The position numbers were made by a program, and so were the translations under genes. From assembly GCA_025618425.1 (NCBI GenBank), contig CM046832.1, positions 51,614,947-51,678,946 of the forward strand: a stretch of DNA of 64,000 nt, in the 5' to 3' direction. How positions within the stretch are numbered: position 1 is the stretch's first letter; each line of letters begins with the position of its first letter. Below, piece by piece: positions 52,804 through 64,000 of this stretch. The notes below the pieces were generated by a model. That model did no database searches. It saw nothing but the letters and a program-made list of their open reading frames with translations, and was not told the origin of the DNA. The DNA is from Heliocidaris tuberculata. Its lineage: Eukaryota; Echinodermata; Echinoidea; Camarodonta; Echinometridae.

Positions 52804-53114
52804 GTCTGCAAAAAAATCTCATAGAGCAAGAACAATGCCATTTTCACAAGAAACAGCAGCCGTGTCAATTCAGTGTTCAAAAAACATGCCCATGTCTGCG
52901 CACTCATTTTTATACGCAGTTCGGGAGTTTTGACTTGAAAGACAACATTTTGAGGCTTGAGAATAAAATATCTGAAATAAGACCTTTTTACATCATTTTG
53001 ACTCGTATTTTGCATGAATACCGATTGCTATGATAAGGATGAAATGTTTGTGTACATTGCATGTTTTGTTTAGAATCGCGCAGTTACGCGTGTGCGCAGA
53101 CTTGGGCACTCTAG
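52804..53114. repeat. Dispersed repeat, copy 2 (empty site)
   Basis: It is a direct repeat of 42727-42925 plus 43604-43761, lacking the hAT-like insertion and about 25 bases near the right end. It shares GAGAATAAAATATCTGAAAT and GACTTGGGCACTCTAG. Confidence 0.85.
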
Positions 53115-53753
53115 CCATACTGTTTAAAAATGACCTGTCTGGATAACCAACCTGTCCGGACACACGACATGTGGGTATACTGACGAAAGAAAAAAAAGTC
53201 ACTTGTTAAAAATAAAATAAACAGATAAAGGACAAAGTTTAACCTTAAATTAAGTTCTTGAATAATTAGTCAGCGGTAGTTGGCTAGTTGTACTTATTGT
53301 CTGCTAACTTAAGTGTTTTACGAAGCCGTCTTATTAAGCTAAGATCAACAAGGGAGACAATTCAAGGACTTAAGCTACATGTATGACACCTCCTTCGATC
53401 CCTGTCATATCTTTTTTAGTGAATGATGTGCAGTGCCATCACATGTTAGTTATTCCTATAGTATTATAGCTGGCAAAAAGGGATGCTAGAGTCTACATAG
53501 ATTTTACTTTGCAACTCCTTCAAAGCTATCTTTCTGCACATTAATTTAATGTAGAATTTATAGATCTAGACCTAGATCAATATGAAAATTATATGAAAAC
53601 TAGCAATCCTTATATTCAGCTTCTGGGCTTGTATCTAAGTTAAGTAGACCTAGGCTACAGTGAATCAACACTCTTCACATTTTAAAGAAAAACTAAAAAA
53701 AAAAAATAAAAAAAAAATAAAAATAGAATACGTTGCCTAACCTGGAAACATTG

Positions 53754-53930
53754 TACAGTTAACTTTGCATAAGTCAAATCTGTTGGGACCACCGAAAATA
53801 GTTCAACTTATGCAAAATTTGACTTAGAAAATGTAAACAACACATGTTTTGCATAGTTTGGTCAAAAAAATTGATTCAACTTAGTGAAAGTTCAACATAT
53901 ATGACTTCGAGTTATGCAAGGTTAACTGTA
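53754..53930. mobile_element. TA-flanked MITE (mariner-like ends)
   Basis: TACAGTTAACTTTGCATAAG at the left is inverted at the right (GTTATGCAAGGTTAACTGTA) with about 22 bp of paired end. The TA on each side is consistent with a Tc1/mariner target duplication. Confidence 0.7.
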
Positions 53931-54316
53931 TATAACATTCATAGCATCTTATCTAGTTATGAAAATATGAGTGTAGTAGTCTAGGTCTATTTTGATAAAC
54001 TACTAAATGACAACATCTGGGGGTACCTATCCGGTGTTCATACATGTACATGTAACTGACTCCAGATCATGAAATCAATAACTCATATATTTCATTTTAC
54101 AAGTGTTTCTTCTACTTTAAGTTTTTTCCCCTAATTCATCCAAGTATTTGCAGATTGAGTTAAGTTTAGCTTTTTAGCTTTGCCTTTGATTGGGTTAAGT
54201 TGTAACTAATGTTTACTGTTCAAACGAGGGAGACTCTTTCCCAAATTATAGTCACTTGTTGTAGCTTGTAATTTGAAGTAAAAAAAAGTAAAGTTTGATT
54301 CTCTTTTGTTTTTTAG

Positions 54317-54408
54317 ATTTTCCAGGAAGAAAACACCAACTATTTATTTAGAATAATCTTGAAATTTTGCATGATTTAATTTATTGACTACAGAAAAAAA
54401 GTTTCAAG
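54317..54408 (+). other. IQUB: IQUB 5' untranslated exon segment
   Basis: A T-rich tract ending TTTTTTAG at 54316 is a good acceptor. The following 92 bases lead to the start codon in TTTCAAGATGTC. An alternative acceptor (GACTACAG) ends at 54392. This suggests that the true first exon lies further upstream. Confidence 0.45.
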
Positions 54409-55087
54409 ATGTCTGAAGAACAAGCAGTTGAACCTGTACCAACAGAAGAAGTTGACCAATCCCAGCAAACAGAAGGACAAGCACAGGACACCAGTCAGGA
54501 AGAAGAACAAGTACCTACAACAACAACTCAAGAAGATAGCAAAGACACTCAAGAGAATGCTGTAGAATCAGAACAAGTCAGTGACAGTCAAGGGGATAAA
54601 CCAGAGAAAGTTGCAGATAAAGAGGAGGTTCCTAGTGGTGATAATGAAGGTGCAGAACAAGGAAGTGGAGAGGTGGAAGGTAATGCAGAAGAGGAGAAAG
54701 CTGAAGAATTGAAAGGTGATCCTCCAACTGAGGATACTCCAGCTGAAGGTCATGATGCTTCTGCTGCAGAAGGAGATGCAGCTGAGCAAGGAGGCCGAGA
54801 TGCTCAGCAGGAGGTGCAAGAAGGTGATCGTGCTGGAGCGGAGGCAGAGCAAGATCAGCCTTCTGACAGTGCAGCAGTCAAAGATGACCAGCAACCTGCA
54901 GAGGACACTCAAGAAACTGTTCAAGGAGAAGCAGAATCTGGCCAGCAGCAGACCGAGGAAGAGGTTGCTCCTGTCATGGGGGATATTGGCATGGCAACAG
55001 AGGAGACGGGAGACACCCATGAGGTTGATCCACATGCATCTTCACCTCAACCTGACCCAGACATGATGGTTAATGCTACAGCAACAG
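54409..55087 (+). CDS. IQUB: IQUB exon 1: acidic low-complexity N-terminus
   Basis: It codes about 226 residues, dominated by Glu, Gln, Asp, Ala and Ser, without predicted structure. The reading continues past the donor for only seven codons (NVSVVS then a stop), which supports splicing at GTAATG (55088). Compositional bias in all frames makes long antisense ORFs here meaningless. Confidence 0.88.
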
Positions 55088-58000
55088 GTAATGTCAGTGT
55101 GGTCTCCTGAAGGTTTCAATACTGTGATCAGTGATCTCCTACATTGTCAACATATTTCATTAGTGACAAGGGGAGCTTGTTTAACCCATAAGCCTGTATT
55201 TTCGAAAGAGGTTTATTTTAAGCCATGGTCCCATGGTTTAAACCTCCGCCGTGGTCTAACCATGGTTTAAACTTCTGCCGTGGTCTAAATTAAGCATAAA
55301 TAAGCGTATATAAGCGCATTTCTGTCCGCCCATTGGACAAGAGGACATGCACGTACTACACTTATGAAGGTTTAAAGCATGGTTTAAAATGAACCTCTTT
55401 CAAGAATACGGGCCATAATGTTCCATTTTATAATTGAACCGAAGAGTCACAGGAATCAATTGAAAATAACATGTAGTTGAGCATTTCATATGGATGCCAC
55501 ATTTTGTATTGTGTATGAACTCCTCAATGCTTCATAAATTGTGTAAGGTTTTTTTCTAATTATTGCACAGTTTACTTTCCTGTTCCTAAAAGGTACAACG
55601 TCCCTCCCCCAAATCAAACAAGCACAAAGCAAAACAAACCTTTATAAAATAAAAAAAAAGAATCTTTGATATAACTGCATTCACAACAAATGATCACGAC
55701 AATAATATGCACAATGCTTGCATTTCATTTTACAGTGAAATTTGTGCTGATGCCCAGTGGACAGGTTACAACCATGGCATGTGCTTTAGGACAAACCATG
55801 CAAGAGCTAAAAGAGCATCTGGCCAGTGAATTGAGGATGCCAGCAGACAAGCTTGTCTTCATGTTTGATGGTAAGAATAATGCCAATGTCAGTCTTGTTG
55901 TCCAGTGTTAACCCCCTTGCCTCCCATTTCCCCCCTATGTATCAGAATCATTCCATTTTTACCTACAAAGATGTGGCTTTTCTTAAATCCACTTGCCATG
56001 ATATTTTGTGGTAATTTTTGTACCTGAAATCTCCACTCATTTTTCAGTAATAGATCCATTTTGTAGTGATCTGTGAGGTGCAATGTATATATATGATCTT
56101 CGCTCATGTAAGTTTTGGTAGTGAAAGGGAAATTGTAAAGAAACATGTTGAATATTGTCTCAGTTGTTCTCCTTGTATCAAAAAATGTTTGTAAGAGATC
56201 ATTTGGTATAACCATCTATGATTTCCTGTGAATTTTAGTGTAAATATCTGTAAGGAGCGATAGATACGTGTATACTGCCCTCCTCAAGGACCTTTCCACC
56301 CTGACAGATCCCTGCTCATTAATATCGGGGCTTTGCATGGAGATATCACGAAGCACGTGTGTCTGTGTGTGGTATGTACATGATCTACAAAGGTTTTGCA
56401 TGAGTATTTTGTGTATAGTGCACGCTGCTGTTGTGGTATCTAAATTATTTTTCGCCTCTCATTAGTTTAATATTCCACTTTACACAGCATCTTTGTATTC
56501 TTAATATCTTGTTATTTATCAACAAAAATCCAAGAAATTTGTCTTTAACCATGTCATGGAAGGTTTAAAGTAATGTTTGTGTTGTTTATATACAGAACTG
56601 CATTGAAAGAGTCAGATTTTTTACATCTTGAACAGGCCCAGGGCCCTCTTGCATAAAAAAATTGCAACTAAACGCAACTCAAAAAATTAAGTGCAAGTCC
56701 CAAATATGCAATCCTGATTGGTTGAAAATCAAGTTGTGTTTAATTTTTTGAGTTGCGTTTAATTGCAAATTTTAATGCAAGAGGGCCCAGATTTGTAACT
56801 TTTTGCACAGCGAATGTGTACTTGCTAAACACAACAGTTCAGCACATCTACATGTAGCCTGTCCCTACTGAGAGTTTTTACTTTTTGTTCATGAACTGTT
56901 TCCAGTGATTGGTGGTTCTTCACCCCTATGCACATCTGCTTTATGCTTCTCAGGTTCTGATGTTGGTGCAGATATGACCCTAGCTTCCATTGGTGTAGGA
57001 CCCAACGGAGCTGTACAGTTAGAGATCTCTTCATCCGATCCTGTCAATGTCCCACTGAGGGCACCCAAACCTAAGCCAGAATACAATATGCCAGACATCA
57101 TCACCACAAGAATAGAAAGAGGTTCGTACTTGTTCATATGAAAAGCATTTCTTATTGCTTCTTTGTAAGTGATCTTAAATTCTTATGATTTGTAGGGTAT
57201 AAATTTGAGCTGTGTAAGTTATTGTTTAATTCTCTTAGTAAATAATTACCATTATTACATCATGTAAACAGTTGAACACACTAGTGATAGTTTTAAAATG
57301 GCATATTGATTGTCAGTGGGGATCCAGAAGGGCCTTATATGCATGTATTTGTTTATGCTCTTCCAGCTATGGTTTACTGCACTAGTGGGATATTCAGTTT
57401 ACTTGAAAATGATAGACCATATTCAATCATATTTCAGTTGAATACACTAGTTACATCATTAAGAGAGAATGATATGGGTAGCTTTACTCTCTCTTTCTTT
57501 CTCTCTCTTTACATTGCACATTCTCTAATACTCCAAATCTTGTTTATACTATCAGAGGATGGAACTGTTGATGATGTAGTGGTTGAGATCGAGCGCACCA
57601 CAAGGCGCAAACCCTTCCTGGGTGGGTTCCGTCACAGGCTCTCCGGAGTGGAGTATCACAACGCAACAGCACAGACCAAAGGCAGAGTGCGGGCAGACGA
57701 TGGGATAACAAGGTTCTGCAGAGACACCCAGACAGTATCGGCCAAGAACAGACTTCAACAGACCACACTGGATACCTCCACGCAGATGACGACCATTGGA
57801 TGCTATGTGTCCAACATGACCGACAAGCTTGTTGTACCAGGCAGATATGAGACTGCGGATGAGTACCACAGCAAACGGCTGGAAAAGGTATTGTTGTTTG
57901 GTAGTGTGCTGGTCCATTTAGGTGGGGTTTTTGTACATTGAATGCTACAGGCTTGTTTGTGAAATATGAACATGTAGATCATAATATCATGTATCTATTG

Positions 58001-61000
58001 CATGTATGATAAATTTGAAAAAGAGCAGCAATGTACTTCAGGCTTGAATGTAATGTTGACCCCTTTATTTCATTTCTTGATAATTTATGCAAATAATGAA
58101 GATTAAACAGTAATACACTTTCTTTACTAGAATACTTTCTTGTTATGTTTATTGGAAGCCTTTTTATTAGTGCTAAACTTGTTTTTCTTGGTTCCTTCAT
58201 TCAGGTCATCATTTTGCAGTCCTATTTCCGCCGATGGCAGGCAAAGAATATTGTGGTGCGCCTGAAGGAAGACACGGTCAAGCGTCGTGAGTGGGAGCGC
58301 CGGGAGGAGATGCGCAAGATCAAGGAGAAAGAGGAACGCATCAGGCGTGAATTCGAGCGGCGCATGAATCCACGTACAAAGGAAGATTTTGATCTACTAT
58401 ACCATGCTTTAGAAAGTGAGTCTGGGAAAATGATTCTAGAAGCATGCAAATTTTACTGCAGCGATCATCGCTTGCCCCACCATGATGAACTGTTGACTTT
58501 TCCGTTATAAAGATTTTACATATCAAAGCTGATTTTAGATTGCATTTTGATGACTACATGATGTTGTCTCCTTGTACAATGCAGGAATACACTTGCAGTG
58601 ACATTTGTGGTTAATATTGCTTATTACATAACCAGCCTAGAATTTGCTTTTCTACTACCGATAGTTTGTTTCCCACAAATTATGTAAACATGACCAACTT
58701 CACTAAACAATTGCACGTCATGAACGATTGTATCATTGTATCATTGTATATTACAATGTAATACTAATTCATACAAGATAAAGGATTAATTGAGCACAAA
58801 CTGCCGGAGCCAAATACCAGTAGCTAACACCAACCTTCATATCATTCTTCTTTCTCAAATTAGAATGGAGGCAGGAAGAGCTCGCTCAAATTGATGATAC
58901 GACGAGTGGTGCTCAACGAAAAGCTGCCCTCTGTCATTTGCTGGATCAGGAGACCCAGCTGATAGCAGCTATCGGCAGACACAAGCTGGAAGCAGACACT
59001 GAAAATAAGCAGAGAGCTATCCAGAACTTCCTTGATAAGGTATGCTTCGAACAGCTAACCAACCAGCATTTGTGAAGCTCTACATTTCAGTTGAAAAGTT
59101 AAGAATAGTAAAAGTACTTTGCAGTGCTCCTCTTCAAAAGATGCCTGTCTTCATTTTTAGAATGGCTGTCAAATCCATGCAGCTTTGTAACCTATTTGGT
59201 GATTAGGTACTATGATTGCTAACCTACAGCCATGTATTTTCTTCTTCAACATCCCTGGTACTGTAATAGAAATAAACAGTAATCATTATGAAAGTGTTAG
59301 GATTTTCATTTGTGAGGTTCAAGTACTGAAGTCTGATTCTAAAGGTTTCGATTCTGTCAGATCAAAGATTATCAAGCAGTTGAAGCCTTCAAGGAATTAC
59401 CAACCACTAATGTCCTCTATCACTTACAGGCTGCTGCGCCAAGGCGATGGAAGGCCTTTGATGGAAAGTACACTGAAATGGATACAGCATACACAATCCG
59501 TGCCAGAGAACTCAAGGATATCTACAACAGTCTCAATATGAAGTACCTGACCCAGGACGAGAGGCTAGATGTTTTACTTACCCTCAAGCACACAGTCAAG
59601 GTAAGAACATTTTAAGGAGGCATTAATGTATCATCATCATCGTCATATGAGAAAAGTATATTTCAGAGTGTAAACTGGCATGATTTTATTTCGCTCTATT
59701 AATCATTGTACTTGTTTTCTCAAATTATAATTTTTTTTGCACATGGGAAAATGTTACAAGCTCGATAAGGACATTTATGAAAACATCATCTCATAACATC
59801 ATGGAACACCCATTGCCCGTCCTTTATCTTCATAAAATCTCCCTCCTTTTGCATTGTAGGAGCATGACTGTAAGCTGACACAGGAGATCATTCAGCTAAT
59901 TGACCGCGAGGCTGATCTGTTGATGAGAGGGGTGAGAGAATCCAACCTTGAGGGATTACGTAAGAGAATAGCCACTCTCTTCCTGCAGTACGTCAAGACA
60001 CCCACCTTCAATGCAGAGGCAGCAAGATTACTCAAGGTAGGCCTGGTGCAGAATATCGGAACAAACTGCACATTTTTAATTTGGCTCATTGACTTTCAAA
60101 TCAGCACCCTAGAAATATAGGAGATACATGAGCAGAGAGAGAGCACAAATTTCTGCATAAACTGTTCCTGTATTTGTTATATTTTCATATGTCATTTGAT
60201 ACCAGCAATTATTAGAAGAAAAATGTGCATTGAAATCTGTAAATTGGCAATATATTGAAAAGATTAAACTTGCCATCTTTCCATACAAACGGGCACTATT
60301 TTATACTTTTCAACACATTTCCTGTACATTTTTATCTTTTCACCTACATGACTTCAAGCCAATTTGTCACTTCTAGATGTCCCTGCTCTAAATTTTGCAG
60401 TTATTTAATCACTAAGATGAGAAACGGACTGGTGACAAATTTCTTATGACACATTACACAGTAATCTATTTGCCTACATGTAGAACTTGCCAGTATGCTT
60501 TCCCCCTAATCTTGATAGATTTTAGCTCAATTCGGTCTCTTTTATTTTCTCTCAAAAAAGTTAAATATCACATTTAAAAATTATAACTTTTCTGAATGCC
60601 ATAATATGAAGCAAAATATAGTAACTTTAGTAGTAACCAATATTCACTTCTTTCCCCCTCTTTCAGGTGCCCCAGGATCCGTCCACACTGCGTAAGAATA
60701 TCTACTTCTGCCCAAGCTGCAGTAGCTACCTGCCGTCCACCGAGTTCCAGTTGGCCTCCAACTCATCCAATGTTGGACGCTGTAGGCGCTGTAACAAGCT
60801 GGACAACGATGCCAGGACGAGGCAGGACTACAGCCATTTCCGTTTCATGCTCAAGGGACTGCGCAAGTCTGAGGAGGCCATGGGAGATGGGTCAAGGATT
60901 GCTTTCCTCTTGCAGGTAAGAAGTGCATGTCACTTCCTCAAAGTATTGATTGTTATTGAGGCATAAGTGGGAGTTGGATAGATTCTTGAAAGATGATTAT

Positions 61001-62845
61001 TTTCAGAAAGATGATTTTTTAAAAATTTGTGCTGCTTCTTTTATCTGTTTTCTAGTTTGTACTTACATGCTATCGTTGTTTGTGATTTTTATTCAAATTG
61101 TGGAAATGGATTAAATGTGAACTTGAACTTGAACTGAGCATTGTGCAACATCTTTTCCTTCGGACATTAGACAAATTTCTTTTGACTTTGGTTTGAGAAC
61201 ATGATACTGCAGCTTAGTTCCTCTAGCTGCGGTTTGTTAGTGAATCTAAACACTATTTCAGGGACGAAGTTCATTTCATCCTCTTAAAATAAAAATTCAA
61301 ATTTTTGTGAAAGAGGGCCCTGAAATTGACACATATTCAGTGCATTTGGGGATGCATGAAAACACAAGAGGATCTTGATATTACCTGCTGCCTTGTACAG
61401 AGTGGGCGATTTCAAGTTCGGTGTTGGTGTTGGTGTTGGTGTTGAGAGCGTGAATTGGGCTGCTGATTCTAGCCCCAACACTGAATTCGGGTTTATAAAA
61501 ATAATACCAATCGCATTACTGATAGCTCAACACCTAGTGAAGTCAATCCCAGCACCAGCTTCATTTCAGGTTCAGTGTTATGGCTGGTGCAAGTTTTGCC
61601 CCAACACCAACACCAGCTTTCAACACCGAACTTGAATTCACCCAGTGCTCAGGCATAAGAGAAGTTGAAGAAGGGCATTTCTTTTAGATTATGCTCTTGA
61701 AGTTATTAGGCATGCATAGTTTATAAGTCAATTTCTTTCAGTTACTTCTTTTAATTCCTTGAAAAATCAAAGTTTGAAATTGTATCATAATGTGCATGGT
61801 CTTTCTTTCATTCTTTGTTTGTTCCCTTGTTTTAGGAGGCTGACCTGCGCTATTTGGTGGTGGATATCTGGAGTACCCAGAGTGCCCTCAGCTCCTGGGA
61901 GGACCTCTATGATCTGGTACTGGTCCGCTGGGACAAAGATGAGGAGTGGTCTCCCTGGAATTGCATCCTCCTCACCAAGGATGAGGCTAAAGCCCATGCC
62001 CAGATTGACGACCTGGATAAGGTAAATGTCTTAACTACGTGAAGGGGCATCATCAGACAATTTTGAATGGGGATGAGAGTGTCTGACTTAATTTGTTGAT
62101 AAATGCGCTACAAAACTTTCTGACAAGCTAGAAAAAGACATTGTATAAAAAGGTCTTCTGATTTTCAGAAGTTGGTTGTCAGAATTTGAAATTTGGTGAC
62201 AGAGATTTCAAAATTGTTTTCAGTACACAAAGCAAGAAATTCTATCAGTTTTACGATTTGCCAAAACATTTTATAGATTTTAAATTTGTCAACAGTCAGA
62301 CAACCCGCTCTTGCAATGCCCTGATTAAGCATATCTAAAGCTGTTTTCACTTGGAGGCAAGGATTACAGTAGTATGTTTGTTTCGTGTTGGTTTTTGCAT
62401 ATATTTCTGTACTTTTGTTACATATTATATCATAGTAGGTCCAGATGATCAATACTCCTGTGAAAAAATGTGATTAGCTTAAATTTGAGTAAACTGTAGT
62501 TGAAGATATGTGCTGGCTAAGTTTCTAACATTTCCATGATAAATATTGATGTAATTAGGTCACAGAAAGACAAGAACTCAACTGTGGGACTTGCAGCCCT
62601 TGACCACCTATATATGACTGTTAATATTTATCACTAGAATGGAAATATTAAAACCCTTCTTTTTTCGTTTCATTCAGGCCTATGGACGTGTTTTCTGCCA
62701 CAAGATCAAGACCAAACATACCCGAGCTCGCAACTACTTCTCCCGTTTGCCTGGCATGGCTCAGGTCATGCATGAGACCGCAGCCAAGAAGAGCCATCAG
62801 GAGAAGAGTATAATGAATAGGCCTGCTGTTACACTCACAGCATAG
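54409..62845 (+). CDS. IQUB: IQ motif and ubiquitin-like domain-containing protein, 11 exons, complete (883 aa)
   Basis: IQUB is an axonemal protein linked to radial spoke assembly in motile cilia and sperm. Exons are 54409-55087, 55736-55870, 56954-57121, 57556-57887, 58205-58415, 58864-59039, 59430-59600, 59860-60036, 60667-60915, 61836-62021 and 62678-62845; all phases agree and the total is 2652 bases. Order is an acidic Glu/Gln-rich N-terminus (residues 1-226), a ubiquitin-like domain ([10 protein letters not shown]...LVFMFDG), an IQ helix ([11 protein letters not shown]) and a long charged coiled coil. A conserved C-terminal region with two Cys pairs (CPSC and CRRC) follows. Human IQUB is 791 residues; the excess is mostly the N-terminus. 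An ATTAAA at 63122 could be the polyadenylation signal. Confidence 0.92.
55191..55414. repeat. Foldback element in IQUB intron 1
   Basis: CCTGTATTTTCGAAAGAGGT at the left is paired with ACCTCTTTCAAGAATACGGG at the right. The arms extend to the CCATGGT motifs, about 35 bp with a few mismatches. Confidence 0.75.
55736..57121 (+). CDS. IQUB: IQUB exons 2-3: ubiquitin-like domain
   Basis: Joined across the intron, the product reads [20 protein letters not shown], then [20 protein letters not shown], then [20 protein letters not shown] and AVQLEIS. This is the ubiquitin fold order, without a C-terminal diglycine, so it is a structural domain rather than a modifier. Intron 55871-56953 contains a GGGCCC-ended foldback element. 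Confidence 0.88.
56641..56788. repeat. GGGCCCTCTT-ended foldback element, copy 1
   Basis: GGGCCCTCTTGCAT begins at 56641 and its exact inverse ATGCAAGAGGGCCC ends at 56788. The inside is paired through TAAACGCAACTC and GAGTTGCGTTTA. It is the same family as 63219-63356. Confidence 0.82.
58205..59039 (+). CDS. IQUB: IQUB exons 5-6: IQ motif and charged coiled coil
   Basis: [17 protein letters not shown] is a calmodulin-type IQ helix at the exon 5 start. A strongly charged helix follows ([20 protein letters not shown]), then exon 6 [20 protein letters not shown]. Confidence 0.88.
60667..60915 (+). CDS. IQUB: IQUB exon 9: Cys-pair (zinc-ribbon-like) segment
   Basis: FCPSC, about 20 residues further CRRC, then [20 protein letters not shown] form a conserved IQUB signature. 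The four Cys could bind zinc, which is inferred from spacing only. Confidence 0.85.
61403..61643. repeat. Foldback element with a GGTGTT expansion in IQUB intron 9
   Basis: TTCAAGTTCGGTGTTG at the left is inverted at the right (CAACACCGAACTTGAA). GGTGTT units are repeated inside the left arm, and CCAACACCAACACC answers in the right arm. Confidence 0.75.
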
Positions 62846-63218
62846 TCCCGCCTTGATACCTGGGACCATGAAAGAGAATGCCTTACTTATATATCTATCA
62901 TTGAACTTCAATGGAATTGAATTCTTAGAAACTTGTTCACAGAACTAGCAAACTTTAACATGGTGAGGCACATCTAAAAGTTTGATGAGTTTAAACTGTT
63001 GAAGAGAAGAGGATATGTTGGAAGATACATCATTGAGAAAAGGTTTCATCAAACAACTACATGTACAACCCATCTGTGTTTATAAAATAGATACATAATT
63101 ATTTTAGATGCTAATATTGTAATTAAAACTACCAATTCACTATTACTGCAGTCAATATTGTCAACATCTGAGCTAACAGGAACCTAATGAACCTGTTAAT
63201 CATATTTTGGATGATCTG

Positions 63219-63356
63219 GGCCCTCTTACATAAAAAGTAAAAAAAAAAAAAAATTAAACGCAAGTCCCAAATACGCGATCCTGATTGGTTGAAAATCGAG
63301 TTGCGTTTAATTTTTTTGAGTTGCGTTTAATCCCAACCTTTTATACAAGAGGGCCC
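63219..63356. repeat. GGGCCCTCTT-ended foldback element, copy 2
   Basis: It is the same family and orientation as 56641-56788, sharing GATCCTGATTGGTTGAAAAT or a near match and the GGGCCC ends. It has an A-run in the left arm. It lies downstream of the IQUB stop, possibly in the 3' untranslated region. Confidence 0.82.
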
Positions 63357-63733
63357 TGGCATTATTATTTACGAGTAGTGTGAAACAAGTTAAAATTATG
63401 GGTTTTTACTGAAATCTGAACACGAATTGATTATGTGTGATATGATCATAAATATTGAAAGGAAATGGTATATTTTATGATTATGATGAATTAATCATTT
63501 TCATGAAGGCATGGCTCTATGGCCTTTGGAAAATTATTTTGTACAGTCTACTGCATTCGGTAAAGCACTGTAAGTCACATTATTTCAGCACATGGAAATG
63601 ATGACTTGCGGTTCCAGTAACTGCATGATGCAAACATGACATGCCTTTTGACATTATCTGGTAGGAATTATGTGGCTAGAGCCCAGTTGATCCACAGCCC
63701 ATGAGACTGATGGACCACTGGTCTTGTAGAACT

Positions 63734-63881
63734 GGGCCCCGTTTCATAAAACTTGTTATCAATAGCAAGTTGCAATAACTGTTATAAGCTACTGATATCC
63801 TTGCATCTGATTGGCTGAGAGCAAATTTGTCGTAGATATGTGGCAGTTGTTACTGATAACAAGTTTTATGAAACCGGGCCC
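63734..63881. repeat. GGGCCC-ended foldback element, distinct family
   Basis: TTTCATAAAACTTGTTATCA is paired with TGATAACAAGTTTTATGAAA, a perfect 20-bp arm, inside GGGCCC ends. A central ATTGGCTGAGAG lies in the loop. Confidence 0.82.
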
Positions 63882-64000
63882 TGATCTGAGAGTCCACCAG
63901 ACCAACGGACCGTGATGCAGACATGTCACTTCTGCAAACATTTTGAGAATTTTTCTGAGAGTTAACAAGACCAATATTGGTGGTCTATAAGTGTTGGGAA

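Larger units (their letters stand above)
42174..54316. other. Divergent intergenic interval between DNAH12 and IQUB, mostly transposon-derived
   Basis: No host coding exon was recognised here. In order it holds an inverted-repeat module (42257-42720), a repeat interrupted by a hAT-like element (42727-43761), an intact LINE (44419-47705) and a hairpin (47724-47777). Further right are a candidate promoter (49014-49035), a decayed LINE with its own insertion (49480-52335), a second copy of the first repeat (52804-53114) and a TA-flanked element (53754-53930). The interval must contain the promoters of both genes. Confidence 0.7.

Noticed and set aside
54568..55035. A 155-codon antisense ORF opposite IQUB exon 1
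   Set aside because: It is a shadow of the biased Glu/Gln codons of the real exon; no domain is recognisable.

Overview
The window looks like deuterostome genomic DNA, most likely from an echinoderm such as a sea urchin. This is inferred from AT-rich introns, short exons with canonical GT-AG sites, dense small inverted-repeat transposons, a tRNA-derived SINE and CR1/L2-type LINEs. No bacterial or viral gene organisation is present. Two protein-coding genes, both for motile-cilium (axoneme) proteins, lie head to head.

The minus strand from 42173 down to the left edge carries an axonemal inner-arm dynein heavy chain. I reconstruct 53 exons by matching splice sites and codon phase. They encode about 3365 residues: N-terminal tail, linker, AAA1-AAA5 with P-loops in AAA1-AAA4, the coiled-coil stalk with its microtubule-binding domain, and the start of AAA6. 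The remaining C-terminus lies beyond position 1. The N-terminal sequence fits DNAH12 best within the DNAH3/7/12 group. Every exon junction keeps frame except one: the exon at 6180-6393 lacks exactly one base.

The plus strand from 54409 to 62845 carries a complete 11-exon gene for IQUB (IQ motif and ubiquitin-like domain protein, 883 residues), a radial-spoke-associated axonemal protein. A 5' untranslated exon begins at 54317, and a candidate promoter and first exon lie near 49.0-49.3 kb.

The 12-kb interval between the two coding starts is filled with mobile elements. They include a LINE with an intact 1066-codon ORF (44419-47619), a decayed 5'-truncated LINE on the minus strand (about 49480-52335) interrupted by a 0.7-kb insertion, and a two-copy dispersed repeat, one copy of which holds a hAT-like element while the other preserves the empty site. 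Small inverted-repeat modules fill much of the rest. An RFX X-box-like palindrome next to a perfect CRE at 49014-49035 is the best candidate ciliary promoter.

The dynein introns carry two 408-bp piggyBac-like TTAA-flanked elements, several foldback elements, a 5'-truncated LINE tail, a SINE and a 0.6-kb TAC/TACGAC simple repeat. Introns not listed separately show only AT-rich sequence and short homopolymers.
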